Shown here: positions 1-7,894 of the stretch, piece by piece | Position numbering within the stretch: position 1 is the first letter of the stretch | Layout: each line of letters starts with the position of its first letter | Origin: Microbispora rosea subsp. aerata | Lineage (GTDB): Bacteria; Actinomycetota; Actinomycetes; Streptosporangiales; Streptosporangiaceae | DNA length: 64,000 nt | Direction: 5' to 3' | NCBI RefSeq assembly: GCF_014647835.1 | Contig: NZ_BMPY01000023.1 | Span: 1-64,000, forward strand | Notes under the pieces: model-generated | Database searches by the model: none | What the model saw: the letters and a program-made list of their open reading frames with translations, nothing else | Told to the model about the DNA's origin: nothing | Position numbers and translations under genes: made by a program

Positions 1-122
1 ATGAGGTCTCCCACCACGTTATGTGGGTAAGGCCCCCTGGAGATGACGGGGTTGATAGGCCGGAGGTGGAAGCGCAGTAATGTGTGGAGCTGACCGGTAC
101 TAATAGGCCGAGGACTTGACCA
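1..122 (+). rRNA. rrl: 23S ribosomal RNA, 3' end (partial)
   Basis: The first ~120 bases match the conserved 3' end of actinobacterial 23S rRNA, ending in the typical GACCGGTACTAATAGGCCGA block followed by GGACTTGACC. The gene begins before the window. The short spacer to the 5S gene and the terminator after it show the 3' end of a normal rrn operon read on the plus strand. The exact last base (about 120-122) is an estimate. Confidence 0.93.
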
Positions 123-186
123 TGAGATGCTCGCGTTCACTATGTGATGTCAGAGACAGCAACCAGCTGGTTGTTTGTTTCAAAGT

Positions 187-304
187 GTTTCGGCGGTTAT
201 AGCGGCAGGGAAACACCCGGTTACATTCCGAACCCGGAAGTTAAGCCTGTCAGCGCCGATGGTACTGCATCGGGGACGGTGTGGGAGAGTAGGACGCCGC
301 CGGA
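187..304 (+). rRNA. rrf: 5S ribosomal RNA
   Basis: About 118 bases with the actinobacterial 5S pattern: a GTTTCGGCGGT 5' helix strand, the ACACCCGG..ACATTCCGAACCCGG loop A/B region, GAAGTTAAGCC, and the 3' strand ACGCCGCCGGAC that pairs with the 5' end. It lies about 65 bases after the 23S end and is followed directly by a strong hairpin. The ends are assigned from helix pairing and may be off by one or two bases. Confidence 0.95.
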
Positions 305-318
305 CAATCTTTCGAGAA

Positions 319-347
319 GGGGCCATCCCGTGACGGGGTGGCCCTTT
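319..347 (+). terminator. rRNA operon terminator
   Basis: GGGCCATCCCG (320-330) pairs with CGGGGTGGCCC (334-344) around a TGA loop with one G-U pair, followed by TTTCC. It sits 15 bases after the 5S gene and is a good intrinsic terminator for the rrn operon. Confidence 0.85.
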
Positions 348-1738
348 CCGCGTTTCCGGACACCTCTTATTTTTGCGGGGGGTGTGGTGCCGGGTTCTGG
401 GGTGTGGCGCCTCTGGGGGTGCCGGCATGGTGGTGGTTGTGGTGGTGGGGTGTGGCCCCGGCCGGGTTCGGCCGGGGTTTTCGCATGTCTGGGGCCTTGC
501 TTTTGTGGGTGGTGGTTCCCGCCCTGCGGTGCTGGTGTGTGGGGGAGCACGAGGCGGCGGTGTCGATGCGGATTAATCGGGCCGGCCCGCAACCGGCGGC
601 GCGTAGCCCGGCGATCGGTCACCAAGGCGGGGCACTCCAGGGTTGCGGCTTCCTACGGGAGGTTCAGCAGGGGTTGGAATCGAGCTGTCCTGCACGGCAA
701 GGCTCGGGCGGGATCAGAGGAGCGGGCACTACGGGGGGCACGCACCGGAGGTTCGGTGGGGGTGGATCGAGTCCTCCCGCATGGCGGTGTAGGGTCCGTA
801 CGAGATCAGGGGAGCGGAGCGACTGCGGGGATGGCAGCGCTCGCCGGCGACTCGGTGGGGGAGTGGAGCGAGTCGTCCCCCGCACGGCGGTGTGGGGTCC
901 GTATGGCGGTGTGGGGCTGTGCGGGATCAGAGGGAAGCCAGGGCCACGATGGGGTGGCCGCTCATCGGAAACTCGATAGGAATTCGATCGATCCGTCGGC
1001 ACGGCGGCGTGTAACCTGCGGGTGATCGTCGGGGCGGGGTCGTCGACGGAGTTGCCGCCGGGCTGGAGACGGCCCTGGGGGCAGCGCTGCGGGACCATGC
1101 CGAAGGCAGCCTCGAAGATCGCGAAAAACCGAGCCGGCCGACGCTGCGAGAGTTACTCTTATGACGGCTTGAGCGCATTCCCCGGCCCGGTGGAAATGGT
1201 GCCGGATATGGGAGATGGGAGATGAGCTGTATGGACAGACCCTCTCCGGCCGGTATTCAATTTCGATCTACGTCGTCGCCTGGACGGTGCTCGGGGTGTG
1301 GTGGTCAAGCCGACGCGACCGCCTTCGAAAACGGTTTCGAAACGCTAAATCCGTCCCGCCGTCCTCGCCTTATTTGATCTTCATTGGCGTCGGCTCGAAA
1401 CGCATCTCCTGATGCCGTCGCATCACGTCCTACCAGCAAGATCTTATTTCGGGAACACCACATCGAGGGTGTCCGTTGTGATCTACTGAAGGCATGCCGT
1501 CGTACGAGGTGACTGTGAGAAATGTTTGCGAAGCGTTCCATGGGGTAGACGGGTTCGCAAGTTACCCTGGATGGGTTGACGGAATTGACGATGAAGACGC
1601 ACGTGTCCGGCCTTCGCATTATCGGGCCAACAACACTTAAACGGCCGGGCGTGTCGGCGGGGGTTCACTGAATCGTCGATTACGGTCCCGTTTATCGGGA
1701 CGAGCCCGGAAAAGGACAAGCCGGAAAAGGACGAACCG
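348..1738. other. Gene-free region after the rRNA operon
   Basis: About 1.4 kb in which I find no credible gene. Open frames here cross the 5S gene or translate to Arg/Gly/Pro low-complexity sequence. Bases ~360-500 are G- and GGTG-rich; ~680-935 hold imperfect tandem repeats (separate entry); ~1240-1700 is lower in GC and has no recognisable coding signal or tRNA. Possible roles include remnants of decayed genes or untranslated RNA, but nothing decides between them. Confidence 0.6.
680..935. repeat. Imperfect tandem repeats, period about 100 bp
   Basis: The block CGGTGGGGGTGGATCGAGT..CCCGCATGGCGGTGTAGGGTCCGTA (754-800) recurs as CGGTGGGGGAGTGGAGCGAGT..CCCGCACGGCGGTGTGGGGTCCGTA (853-903). 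A third, shorter ATGGCGGTGTGGGG lies at 903-916, and partial units with GGGATCAGAGGAGCG-like words lie at ~711, ~803 and ~923. Units are diverged, so this looks like an old tandem duplication rather than an active satellite. Confidence 0.7.
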
Positions 1739-2122
1739 ATGGGGGCTGTGCGCAGGGTGGCGAGCTACCTTGGCCTGGGTGGGACAGAGCAGTACGACGA
1801 CGAGACCTATGCCGAGGACGAGTACGAAGACGACTGGATGCCGGCGGCCGAGCGTGCCGCCAGGCGCTGGCAGCCCAACAACGATCCGGCCCGCATCGTC
1901 ATGGTCCGCCCGCGGAAGTATGACGACGCCCTGACGATCGGCCGGCACTTCCGCGAGGGCCACACGGTGGTCATGGACGTGGCGAGCATGTCGACGACGG
2001 AGGCCACCCGGATGGTGGACTTCGCCGCGGGTTTGGCCTACGGCTGTGAGGGGCGCATCGAGCGGATCGCGGACAAGGTCTTTCTGATCACTCCGGCCAC
2101 GGTGGAGGTCTCCACGGCCTGA
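1739..2122 (+). CDS. SepF-like cell division protein (orphan paralogue)
   Basis: 127 residues. The N-terminal ~45 residues are acidic and Tyr/Asp/Glu-rich (YDDETYAEDEYEDD). Residues ~50-125 fit the SepF fold: RIVMVRPRKYDDA, an FREGHTVVMDV strand, the T-E-A-TRMVDFAAGLAYG helix and the C-terminal IADKVFLITP strand. SepF binds the FtsZ C-terminus and anchors the Z ring at the membrane. Canonical sepF lies in the ftsZ/dcw cluster; this copy stands alone after an rRNA operon, so it more likely corresponds to the SepF-like (Sfl) paralogues of actinomycetes. GGAAAAGGA nine bases upstream supports this start. The last codons lie inside a 21-bp tandem repeat that continues beyond the stop. Confidence 0.85.
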   Translation: MGAVRRVASYLGLGGTEQYDDETYAEDEYEDDWMPAAERAARRWQPNNDPARIVMVRPRKYDDALTIGRHFREGHTVVMDVASMSTTEATRMVDFAAGLAYGCEGRIERIADKVFLITPATVEVSTA

Positions 2123-2166
2123 GCGGAGGTTTCCACTGCCCGAACGGAGGTTCCCACCGCCTGAAC
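2104..2166. repeat. Three 21-bp tandem units across the sepF-like stop codon
   Basis: Units at 2104-2124, 2125-2145 and 2146-2166 share GGAGGTYYCCACNGCCYGARC. The first encodes the protein's C-terminal VEVSTA and its stop. The unit length of seven codons keeps the same frame, so units two and three would encode further EVSTA/EVPTA-like copies if the stop were absent. Confidence 0.85.
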
Positions 2167-2192
2167 GGCGTTGAGCCCGAGTCTGAGACGTC

Positions 2193-2220
2193 TGCCCGCC
2201 ACCCCTCCGGTTGGCGGGCA
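2193..2220 (+). terminator. Hairpin after the sepF-like gene
   Basis: TGCCCGCCA (2193-2201) pairs perfectly with TGGCGGGCA (2212-2220) around a 10-base loop. There is no clear T-tract, which is common in high-GC actinomycetes. It may serve both this gene and the convergent membrane-protein gene. Confidence 0.6.
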
Positions 2221-2369
2221 CAGTCGTCTAGAGCACAGTCACCTAACGACGCAGCCGCCACGGCACGGTCGTCCAACGACACCATCGTCTACGGGCACAG
2301 TCGCCTGCCCAATCGCCTGACCAGCCCCCAAGACGCCGCCGTCTTCTCTGCTACGTCCGTACGGCGCCC

Positions 2370-3689
2370 TTACGCGGCTCGCGGACCCCGGCGCAGGAGG
2401 GTGGTCACCTCCGCCAGGTCCTGGGCGGCGACGGAGGCGCGCTCCTCGGACTCCCTGGCGTATTCGTGCAGGGCCCAGACGGCCTTGTCGGCGAGGTCTG
2501 CGAGCTTGCCCGCCCGCGTCTGGACGTACCGAACGTCCGAGTGTTCCCGGACGCGGTGCCGCCACAGCAGGTGCCCGCCCACGGCGGCGACCAGAAGGCC
2601 GGTGAGGGCGAGCGGCAGCGAGAGCACGAGCCCGCCGACGAAGACGACCACGGCGAGAGCGAGGAGCACGTATCCGAGCCAGGGCCGGGTGCGCTTGGGC
2701 ACGGACTCGGTGACGAGCAGGTGCTCGGCCGCCGCCATCGACTCCTGGTCGGGGCCCTCGGGGGTGAGTTTGATCGGATAGCCGAGGATCGGCACGTCCA
2801 GGGTGTCCGGGGGAGGCTCCCGCACCGCGTCGACGAGGGACTCGGCCGCCGCCCGGATCGCAGGCGCGGCGACGTGCAGGGCGAGCGCCGCCATGTGGGG
2901 GTCGGCGCCGGGGCGCAGGTCGTGCAGCAGATGCCCGGTGAGCGAGCTCAACGGCCCTTCCTGGCCGCCCTGGCCCGCCAGTGTGCGGAGCACGGCCAAC
3001 GGCTCGTCCTCGGCCCACACGGTGCCGCGCACGACCTTGGTGACCTCACCGGACTGCCGGGTGGAAGTGATCTCGGCGCAGCGCTCCCGCAGGCGTCGCA
3101 GGGTGGCCGACGCCCGCAGCGACCGCTCGATCTCGGCGACCTTCGCCAGTTCGGGAAACGCCTCCAGAGAGGCCGGTACGGACGTCTCCGGTGGGCCGGG
3201 CACGAGGGCCTTGAGCCATCGGTCGTCGGTGTCCGGCACGGCCACCGCGTCCAGCTTGCGCAGTACGAAGATCTTGCCGACCGGTCCGTACGCCCCGCGG
3301 GCGGCGGCGAGCCACAGCGCCCGCTGGCCGGGGGTCACCGGTTGGTCCTCCGACAGGTCGCCGAAGGCGGTGCCGAGCCAGGAGGCGTGGATCCGGTCGC
3401 CGTGGCCGCAGACGGCGAGGGCCAGGCACAGGAACAGGGCGGTGCGCCGCTCGTCCAGCTGGTTGGCCAGCGCCAGCGGCTCCAGGGCGTCCTTGCCGGA
3501 CATGATGAGGACGAGGGCCTCGACGGCGGGCCCCAGCCAGTAGCCCGGCACGTCCGTGATGCCCGGTGGCAGGTCGGGTGCGGTCCCGTCGGCCGCGAGG
3601 CTGACGATCAGCGCCTCGGCGTAGCGGTGCAGCTCCGTGGCCTCGGCCAGGTTTCCAGGGTCCGGACTCGTGGTCAGGTCCATGCTCAC
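2370..3689 (-). CDS. Hypothetical membrane protein with two C-terminal helices
   Basis: 439 residues from the chosen GTG (3689), preceded by GGGGAG at eight bases; the ATG two codons later (3683) is the alternative. Residues ~1-300 are a soluble helical region rich in Leu/Ala and Glu/Asp. Near residue 335 comes a hairpin of two hydrophobic segments (YVLLALAVVVFVGGLVLSL and LALTGLLVAAVGGHLLW), then a cytosolic, coiled-coil-prone tail of about 70 residues. I do not recognise a catalytic motif or named family. It is transcribed away from argS, about 250 bp downstream of it on the same strand. The topology suggests an inner-membrane-anchored protein of unknown role. Confidence 0.75.
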   Translation of the reverse strand: MSMDLTTSPDPGNLAEATELHRYAEALIVSLAADGTAPDLPPGITDVPGYWLGPAVEALVLIMSGKDALEPLALANQLDERRTALFLCLALAVCGHGDRIHASWLGTAFGDLSEDQPVTPGQRALWLAAARGAYGPVGKIFVLRKLDAVAVPDTDDRWLKALVPGPPETSVPASLEAFPELAKVAEIERSLRASATLRRLRERCAEITSTRQSGEVTKVVRGTVWAEDEPLAVLRTLAGQGGQEGPLSSLTGHLLHDLRPGADPHMAALALHVAAPAIRAAAESLVDAVREPPPDTLDVPILGYPIKLTPEGPDQESMAAAEHLLVTESVPKRTRPWLGYVLLALAVVVFVGGLVLSLPLALTGLLVAAVGGHLLWRHRVREHSDVRYVQTRAGKLADLADKAVWALHEYARESEERASVAAQDLAEVTTLLRRGPRAA

Positions 3690-3888
3690 GCGAAACGCTC
3701 CCCGAGGGGTCGGCTGGCACTCCCTTGACCGCGCCAGACTAGACGCTTGGTGTGACAGTCGCTGATGAGGCGCGCCGTGCACGAGCCCGACCTGTGGAAA
3801 CGCAAGGGCCGGGCCGCCCCGGACAGGGCGGCCGGCCGTCGCCGGGCGAGGACACGGTGTTCGGATGCGGGGAGGTCGTCCCCGGGGC

Positions 3889-3912
3889 CGGAGGCGCCGT
3901 CCCCGGCCTCCG
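3889..3912 (-). terminator. Hairpin downstream of argS
   Basis: CGGAGGC (3889-3895) pairs with GCCTCCG (3906-3912), loop of 10 bases, 25 bases past the argS stop on the minus strand. G+C rich and without a clear T-tract. Confidence 0.45.
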
Positions 3913-3936
3913 TTAAAGCGGGGTCGGGCACCCCAC

Positions 3937-5658
3937 TCACATCCGCTCGGGGACTTCGATGCCCAGCAGGTCGAGCCCGCGCAGCAGCACGCGCAGGGTG
4001 AGCGCGGACAGCGCCAGCCGCGACTGCCGTACGGACTCATCCTCGGCCTTGAGGACCGGGCAGCTCTCGTAGAACGAGGTGAACGCCTGGGCCAGGTCGA
4101 ACAGGTAGTTGCACAGGCGGTGCGGCTCGGACAGCTCGGCGACGGCGGCGACGACCGAGCCGAAGCCGAGCAGCTGCAGCGCGAGCGCCCGCTCGGCCGG
4201 GTGGCCGAGCGTGATCGGGCCGGTGACCGACGCCGGGTCGATCCCGCCGTTGCGGAAGATCGACCGGATGCGGGCGGTGGCGTACTGGAGGTACGGCCCG
4301 GTGTTGCCGGTGAGGGCGAGCATGCGGTCGAAGTCGAAGACGTACTCGCTGTCGTGGCTGACCGACAGGTCCGCGTACTTGACCGCGCCCATGCCGACCT
4401 GGCGCGCGATCTGCCCGCGGGTCTCCGGGTCGTACCCGCGGTCGGCGATGACGGCCTCGGCCCGCACGACGGCCTCGTCGAGCAGCTCGGTGAGCTTGAT
4501 GGACTCGCCGCTCCTGGTCTTGAACATCTTGCCGTCGCTGCCGAGCACGCTGCCGATCTGGACGTGCTCCGCCTTGACGTCGTCGTGCAGCCAGCCGGCC
4601 ATCCGCGCCGCGGCGAACACCATCTGGAAGTGGAGCGACTGGGTTGCGCCCACGACGTACAGGATCCGGTCGGCCTTCAGGTCGCTCACCCGGTAGCGGA
4701 TCGCGGCGAGGTCGGTCGTGGCGTAGCCGTACCCGCCGTCGCTCTTGCGGACGATGAGCGGCAGCGGCTGGTCGTCGCGGCCGGTGAAGCCGGGCGGGAA
4801 CACGCACAGCGCGCCCTCGCTGATCTCGGCGACACCGGCCCGCTCCAGCTCGTCGCAGACGTCGGGGAGCATGGGGTTGTACATGCTCTCGCCGGCGATG
4901 TCGTCGTCGGTCAGCGTGACGCCGAGCGCGCGATACACCTTGTTGAAGTAGCGGTTGCTGTAGTCGATGAACTCGCGCCACAGGCGCAGAGTCTCCGGGT
5001 CGCCGCCCTGCAGCAGCGGCACCCGGCGGCGGGACCGCTGCTGGAACTCGGGGTCGTTGTCGAACTTGTGCCGCGCCGCCTGGTAGAAGGCGTTGCCGTC
5101 GCCGGCCGCCAGCATGCCGAGCGCCGCCTCCTCGCCGATGTCGAGGAGGTGCTCGATGAGCATGCCGAACTGCGTGCCCCAGTCGCCGAGGTGGTTCTGC
5201 CGGATCACCCGGTTGCCCAGGTGCTCGTGGGTGCGCGCGAGGGTGTCGCCGACGATCGTGGTGCGCAGGTGGCCGACGTGCATCTCCTTCGCGGCGTTCG
5301 GCGCGGAGTAGTCGATGACGACGGTCTGCGGGGCCGGCTGCGGCACGCCGATGCGCTCGTCGAGCAGCCGCTGCGCCGCCTGCTCGGCGATCCAGCCGTC
5401 GCGCAGCGTCAGGTTGAGGAACCCGGGCCCGCTGACCTCCACGCTCACGTCGGCCGTGTCGAGGTGGTCGGCGATGGCCTGGGCGACCTCCCGCGGGGCA
5501 CGTCGGAGCCGCTTGGCCAGGCTGAGCGCGACATTCGCCTGGTAGTCGGCGAACTGGGAGGGCCTGATCAGCGGATCTTCGGTGGCGTACTCCGGACCGA
5601 AGGCGGAACCCAGCGCCTGCTGGACCCGCTCGGTGAGCACGAGCTGCGGGTCGGTCAT
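3937..5658 (-). CDS. argS: Arginyl-tRNA synthetase
   Basis: 573 residues, normal length for bacterial ArgRS. It charges tRNA-Arg with arginine in the cytosol. The N-terminal ~110 residues form the Add-1 domain that binds the tRNA D-loop. The class I HIGH signature is HVGH at 127-130 within SAPNAAKEMHVGHLRTT. The expected VIRQNHLGDWGTQFG block follows. The KMSKS region is degenerate (MFKTRSGESIKL), as is usual in many bacterial ArgRS enzymes. The C-terminal ~120 residues are the DALR anticodon-binding domain, ending in the typical hydrophobic LLGIEVPERM. It is a single gene with its own spacer on both sides. Confidence 0.97.
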   Translation of the reverse strand: MTDPQLVLTERVQQALGSAFGPEYATEDPLIRPSQFADYQANVALSLAKRLRRAPREVAQAIADHLDTADVSVEVSGPGFLNLTLRDGWIAEQAAQRLLDERIGVPQPAPQTVVIDYSAPNAAKEMHVGHLRTTIVGDTLARTHEHLGNRVIRQNHLGDWGTQFGMLIEHLLDIGEEAALGMLAAGDGNAFYQAARHKFDNDPEFQQRSRRRVPLLQGGDPETLRLWREFIDYSNRYFNKVYRALGVTLTDDDIAGESMYNPMLPDVCDELERAGVAEISEGALCVFPPGFTGRDDQPLPLIVRKSDGGYGYATTDLAAIRYRVSDLKADRILYVVGATQSLHFQMVFAAARMAGWLHDDVKAEHVQIGSVLGSDGKMFKTRSGESIKLTELLDEAVVRAEAVIADRGYDPETRGQIARQVGMGAVKYADLSVSHDSEYVFDFDRMLALTGNTGPYLQYATARIRSIFRNGGIDPASVTGPITLGHPAERALALQLLGFGSVVAAVAELSEPHRLCNYLFDLAQAFTSFYESCPVLKAEDESVRQSRLALSALTLRVLLRGLDLLGIEVPERM

Positions 5659-5757
5659 GCGTCAAGCTTATCGGCGCGCGCCTCTTGCCCGCCGTCCTAT
5701 AGCCGTCGGCCGCCGGCCTTCGCCCGGGGCGGAGAGAGCGGAACGGAAGCCCGGCGG

Positions 5758-5802
5758 AGCGGGCTTCGCGAGGGCCGGAGGCGCCTTCCGGCGCAGCGAC
5801 CG
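5758..5802. repeat. Dispersed intergenic repeat, copy A
   Basis: About 45 bases, GCGGGCTTCGCGAGG followed by CGGAGGC..CTTCCGGCGC and GCGACCG, nearly identical to 31554-31598. Inside it, GCCGGA (5774-5779) pairs with TCCGGC (5787-5792), so it can fold into a hairpin downstream of plsX. Confidence 0.75.
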
Positions 5803-5899
5803 ACCGGCCAACGTTTGCCAAACTCCGGAAGGCAGGGAAGTTCTCGGGCGCCTTCCGTCGCGGCCGGCCAAGGCTCGTGGACGCCGCCCCGGCCGGGGG

Positions 5900-6928
5900 T
5901 CACCAGCGGCGGTGTGACTTGTTGTTGGAGGCGATTCGCTCGCCGATCCTGGTGACGATGCCCTGGGCCGACAGGCGGGCCGCCAGCTCGCAGGCGGCGG
6001 CCACGCTCCGCGCCCGGGACGAGCCGTGCGCGATCACCACGGTGCCGTTGAGACCGAGCAGTACGGCCCCGCCGTGGGCCTCGGGGTCGAGCCGGCCGGC
6101 CAGCTCACGCATCCGGGCCCGCTGCAGCAGGCCGCCGAGCCTGGCCATCCGGCTCTCCGAGATCGCCTCCCTGAGCTGCTCGAATGCGTACCGTACGGTG
6201 CCTTCGACGGTCTTGAGCGCGACGTTGCCGGTGAACCCGTCGGTGACGATCACGTCGACCTTCCGGGTGAGCAGGTCGTGCCCCTCGATGTTGCCGGTGA
6301 AGTCGATGCCGGGTGTGGCGGCGAGCAGCTCGTGCGCCCGTTTGGCGAGCTTGTTGCCCTTCGCGGCCTCGGCGCCGATCGTGAGCAGGCCGACGCGGGG
6401 ACGCCGGAGGTCGAGCGCGATCTCCGCGTACGCCACGCCGAGGTGGGCGAACTGCACCAGCATCTCCGGCTTGGCGTCGGCGGTGGCGCCCGCGTCGAGC
6501 AGCACGGTCGGTTGAGGCAGGGTCGGCAGGCCGACCGCGATCGCGGGGCGTACGACCCCCTGCTGGGCGCGTAGCCGCAGCCGGCCGGTGGCGACCACGC
6601 CCGCCGTCGAGCCCGCGGACACGACCGCGCAGGCGTCGCCGCGCCGTACGAGGTGGCAGGCGACGGCGATGCTGGAACGCGGCCTTCTCAGGCTGGCCAG
6701 CGCGCCCTCGTCCATCGCCAGCGCCTCCTCGGCGCGGACGATGGGGATCTCGGCGACCGCGTCGTGCTCGGCCAGCTCCCGGTGGAGCAGGCGGGGGTGG
6801 CCGACGAGCACGACGGGCACGCCTCGCTCGCGCACGGCCTGTACGGCACCCGCGACGATCTCCCCGGGCGCGTTGTCGCCGCCCATGGCGTCGAGGGCCA
6901 CGGGCAGCGCACGGCCGGCGAGCTGCAT
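5900..6928 (-). CDS. plsX: Phosphate acyltransferase PlsX
   Basis: 342 residues, full length. PlsX makes acyl-phosphate from acyl-ACP and inorganic phosphate, the first step of PlsX/PlsY phosphatidic acid synthesis at the membrane. Signature blocks are present: ALDAMGGDNAP near the start, VSAGSTAGVVATGRLRL, VLLDAGATAD, GLLTIGAEAAKGN, FTGNIEGHDLL and IVTDGFTGNVALKTVEG. In many bacteria plsX sits between rpmF and fab genes or next to rnc. Here it is 17 bases behind a DUF1707 gene on the same strand, so the two are probably cotranscribed. Confidence 0.95.
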   Translation of the reverse strand: MQLAGRALPVALDAMGGDNAPGEIVAGAVQAVRERGVPVVLVGHPRLLHRELAEHDAVAEIPIVRAEEALAMDEGALASLRRPRSSIAVACHLVRRGDACAVVSAGSTAGVVATGRLRLRAQQGVVRPAIAVGLPTLPQPTVLLDAGATADAKPEMLVQFAHLGVAYAEIALDLRRPRVGLLTIGAEAAKGNKLAKRAHELLAATPGIDFTGNIEGHDLLTRKVDVIVTDGFTGNVALKTVEGTVRYAFEQLREAISESRMARLGGLLQRARMRELAGRLDPEAHGGAVLLGLNGTVVIAHGSSRARSVAAACELAARLSAQGIVTRIGERIASNNKSHRRW

Positions 6929-6945
6929 GGCCGCATCGTAGGCGG

Positions 6946-7515
6946 TCAGCGAGGGGTCCCGCGGTAGACCACGATCTTGCCGAAGCGCGCGTCGCCGGTG
7001 ACGCGGATCAGCGGGCCGCCACTGTCGCCGGTCCCTCCGGTGACCGATCGTTTCGAGAACAGCGCCCTGCCCTCGTCGACCACCCTCGCGTCGGCCGGCA
7101 CGGTGACGATGAGCTTGCCGCAGAAGGAGTTCAGCTCCAGCGTCACCTCGCGGCCGGGCAGGACCGCGTCGCTGAGGTTCACGATCAGGGCGCCGAAGAC
7201 CGAGCGGAGCTCGGTGTGCCGCCCGGCGATCCAGCGTCCCCGTCTGATGATCTTGCTGAACACGGCGGAGACCTGGTGCCGCTCGGCGGACGGCACGGGC
7301 TGCGGGTGTGAGGTGTCGGGCAGGTCTTCGACCAGGGGGGCGAGGTCGCCGATGGTCACGGCGCGGTAGGCGGCGTCGAGCCTGTCGGCGTGTTCCACGC
7401 TCGTCAGGCGGCCGGTGGCGAGTGCCTCGCCGAGGACGGCCGCGACCCGATCGCGATCGGCGTCCGAGGCACGCTGTGCGGGGTCGTCGCTTGCGTACGG
7501 GGTGAGGGCTGTCAC
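6946..7515 (-). CDS. DUF1707 protein with LiaF-like C-terminal domain
   Basis: 189 residues from the GTG at 7515; the frame is open much further upstream but that part is antisense to the secreted-protein gene. Residues ~10-65 (RASDADRDRVAAVLGEALATG..LTSVEHADRLDAAYRA) are a DUF1707/SHOCT-like helical domain. After a linker, residues ~110-189 form a beta-rich region (ELRSVFGALIVNLSDAVLPG..VTLELNSFCGKLIVTVPADARV..GDARFGKIVVYRG) like the LiaF/DUF2154 C-terminal domain, which in Firmicutes inhibits a cell-envelope kinase. No membrane segment is seen. The start is the least certain part. Confidence 0.8.
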   Translation of the reverse strand: MTALTPYASDDPAQRASDADRDRVAAVLGEALATGRLTSVEHADRLDAAYRAVTIGDLAPLVEDLPDTSHPQPVPSAERHQVSAVFSKIIRRGRWIAGRHTELRSVFGALIVNLSDAVLPGREVTLELNSFCGKLIVTVPADARVVDEGRALFSKRSVTGGTGDSGGPLIRVTGDARFGKIVVYRGTPR

Positions 7516-7894
7516 TTCGCCAGCGTAACCCAAATCGAGATATGTCGCGATAGGGTCGCTTGGCCGTGGGCCCCGGACGGCCCGTGTCACGCCGGTCGCC
7601 GGGCGCGTCGCTAAAAGTGAGCGGAAAGATCTGCCGCCGGGCCTGGGCGGGGTGTTTACCGTGCCTTTCTCCGCAGGCGGGATTGGGGTGACCGCGAAGT
7701 GGTCGTCCGATGCTCGATATACGACTTTCCCGGCGCGCCGCTCGCCGCGGAGGGCCTGGTCGGCCGGGATCTCGACCGTGATCGGCGGTGATAGAAATGC
7801 CGACGTCTTTGTCGGCGTGCTCGCCGACGCACGGGGGTTCTTGGGTTCGTCATTCCCACTCTCGTGAAAAGGAATATGAACCGGGGGCAAGTCA
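7516..7894. other. Divergent intergenic region, DUF1707 / secreted protein
   Basis: 379 bases between divergent genes, so it should hold both promoters. I see no strong -35/-10 pair. GCCGAC-GTCTTT-GTCGGC at ~7799-7815 can form a small hairpin in the leader of the secreted-protein gene. No credible small gene was found. Confidence 0.5.

Noticed and set aside
144..1025. Open frame of 293 codons after the 23S gene
   Set aside because: It runs through the 5S rRNA, the terminator and the repeat region; the translation is Gly/Arg/Trp low complexity with no ribosome-binding site.
1240..1700. tRNA gene in the lower-GC stretch after the rRNA operon
   Set aside because: A GGTAGACGGGTTCGCAAG-like word looked like a T-arm but no acceptor stem or anticodon arm can be formed around it.
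3865..5955. Plus-strand open frame of 696 codons
   Set aside because: Exactly antisense to argS; G+C-biased third positions of the real gene open this frame.
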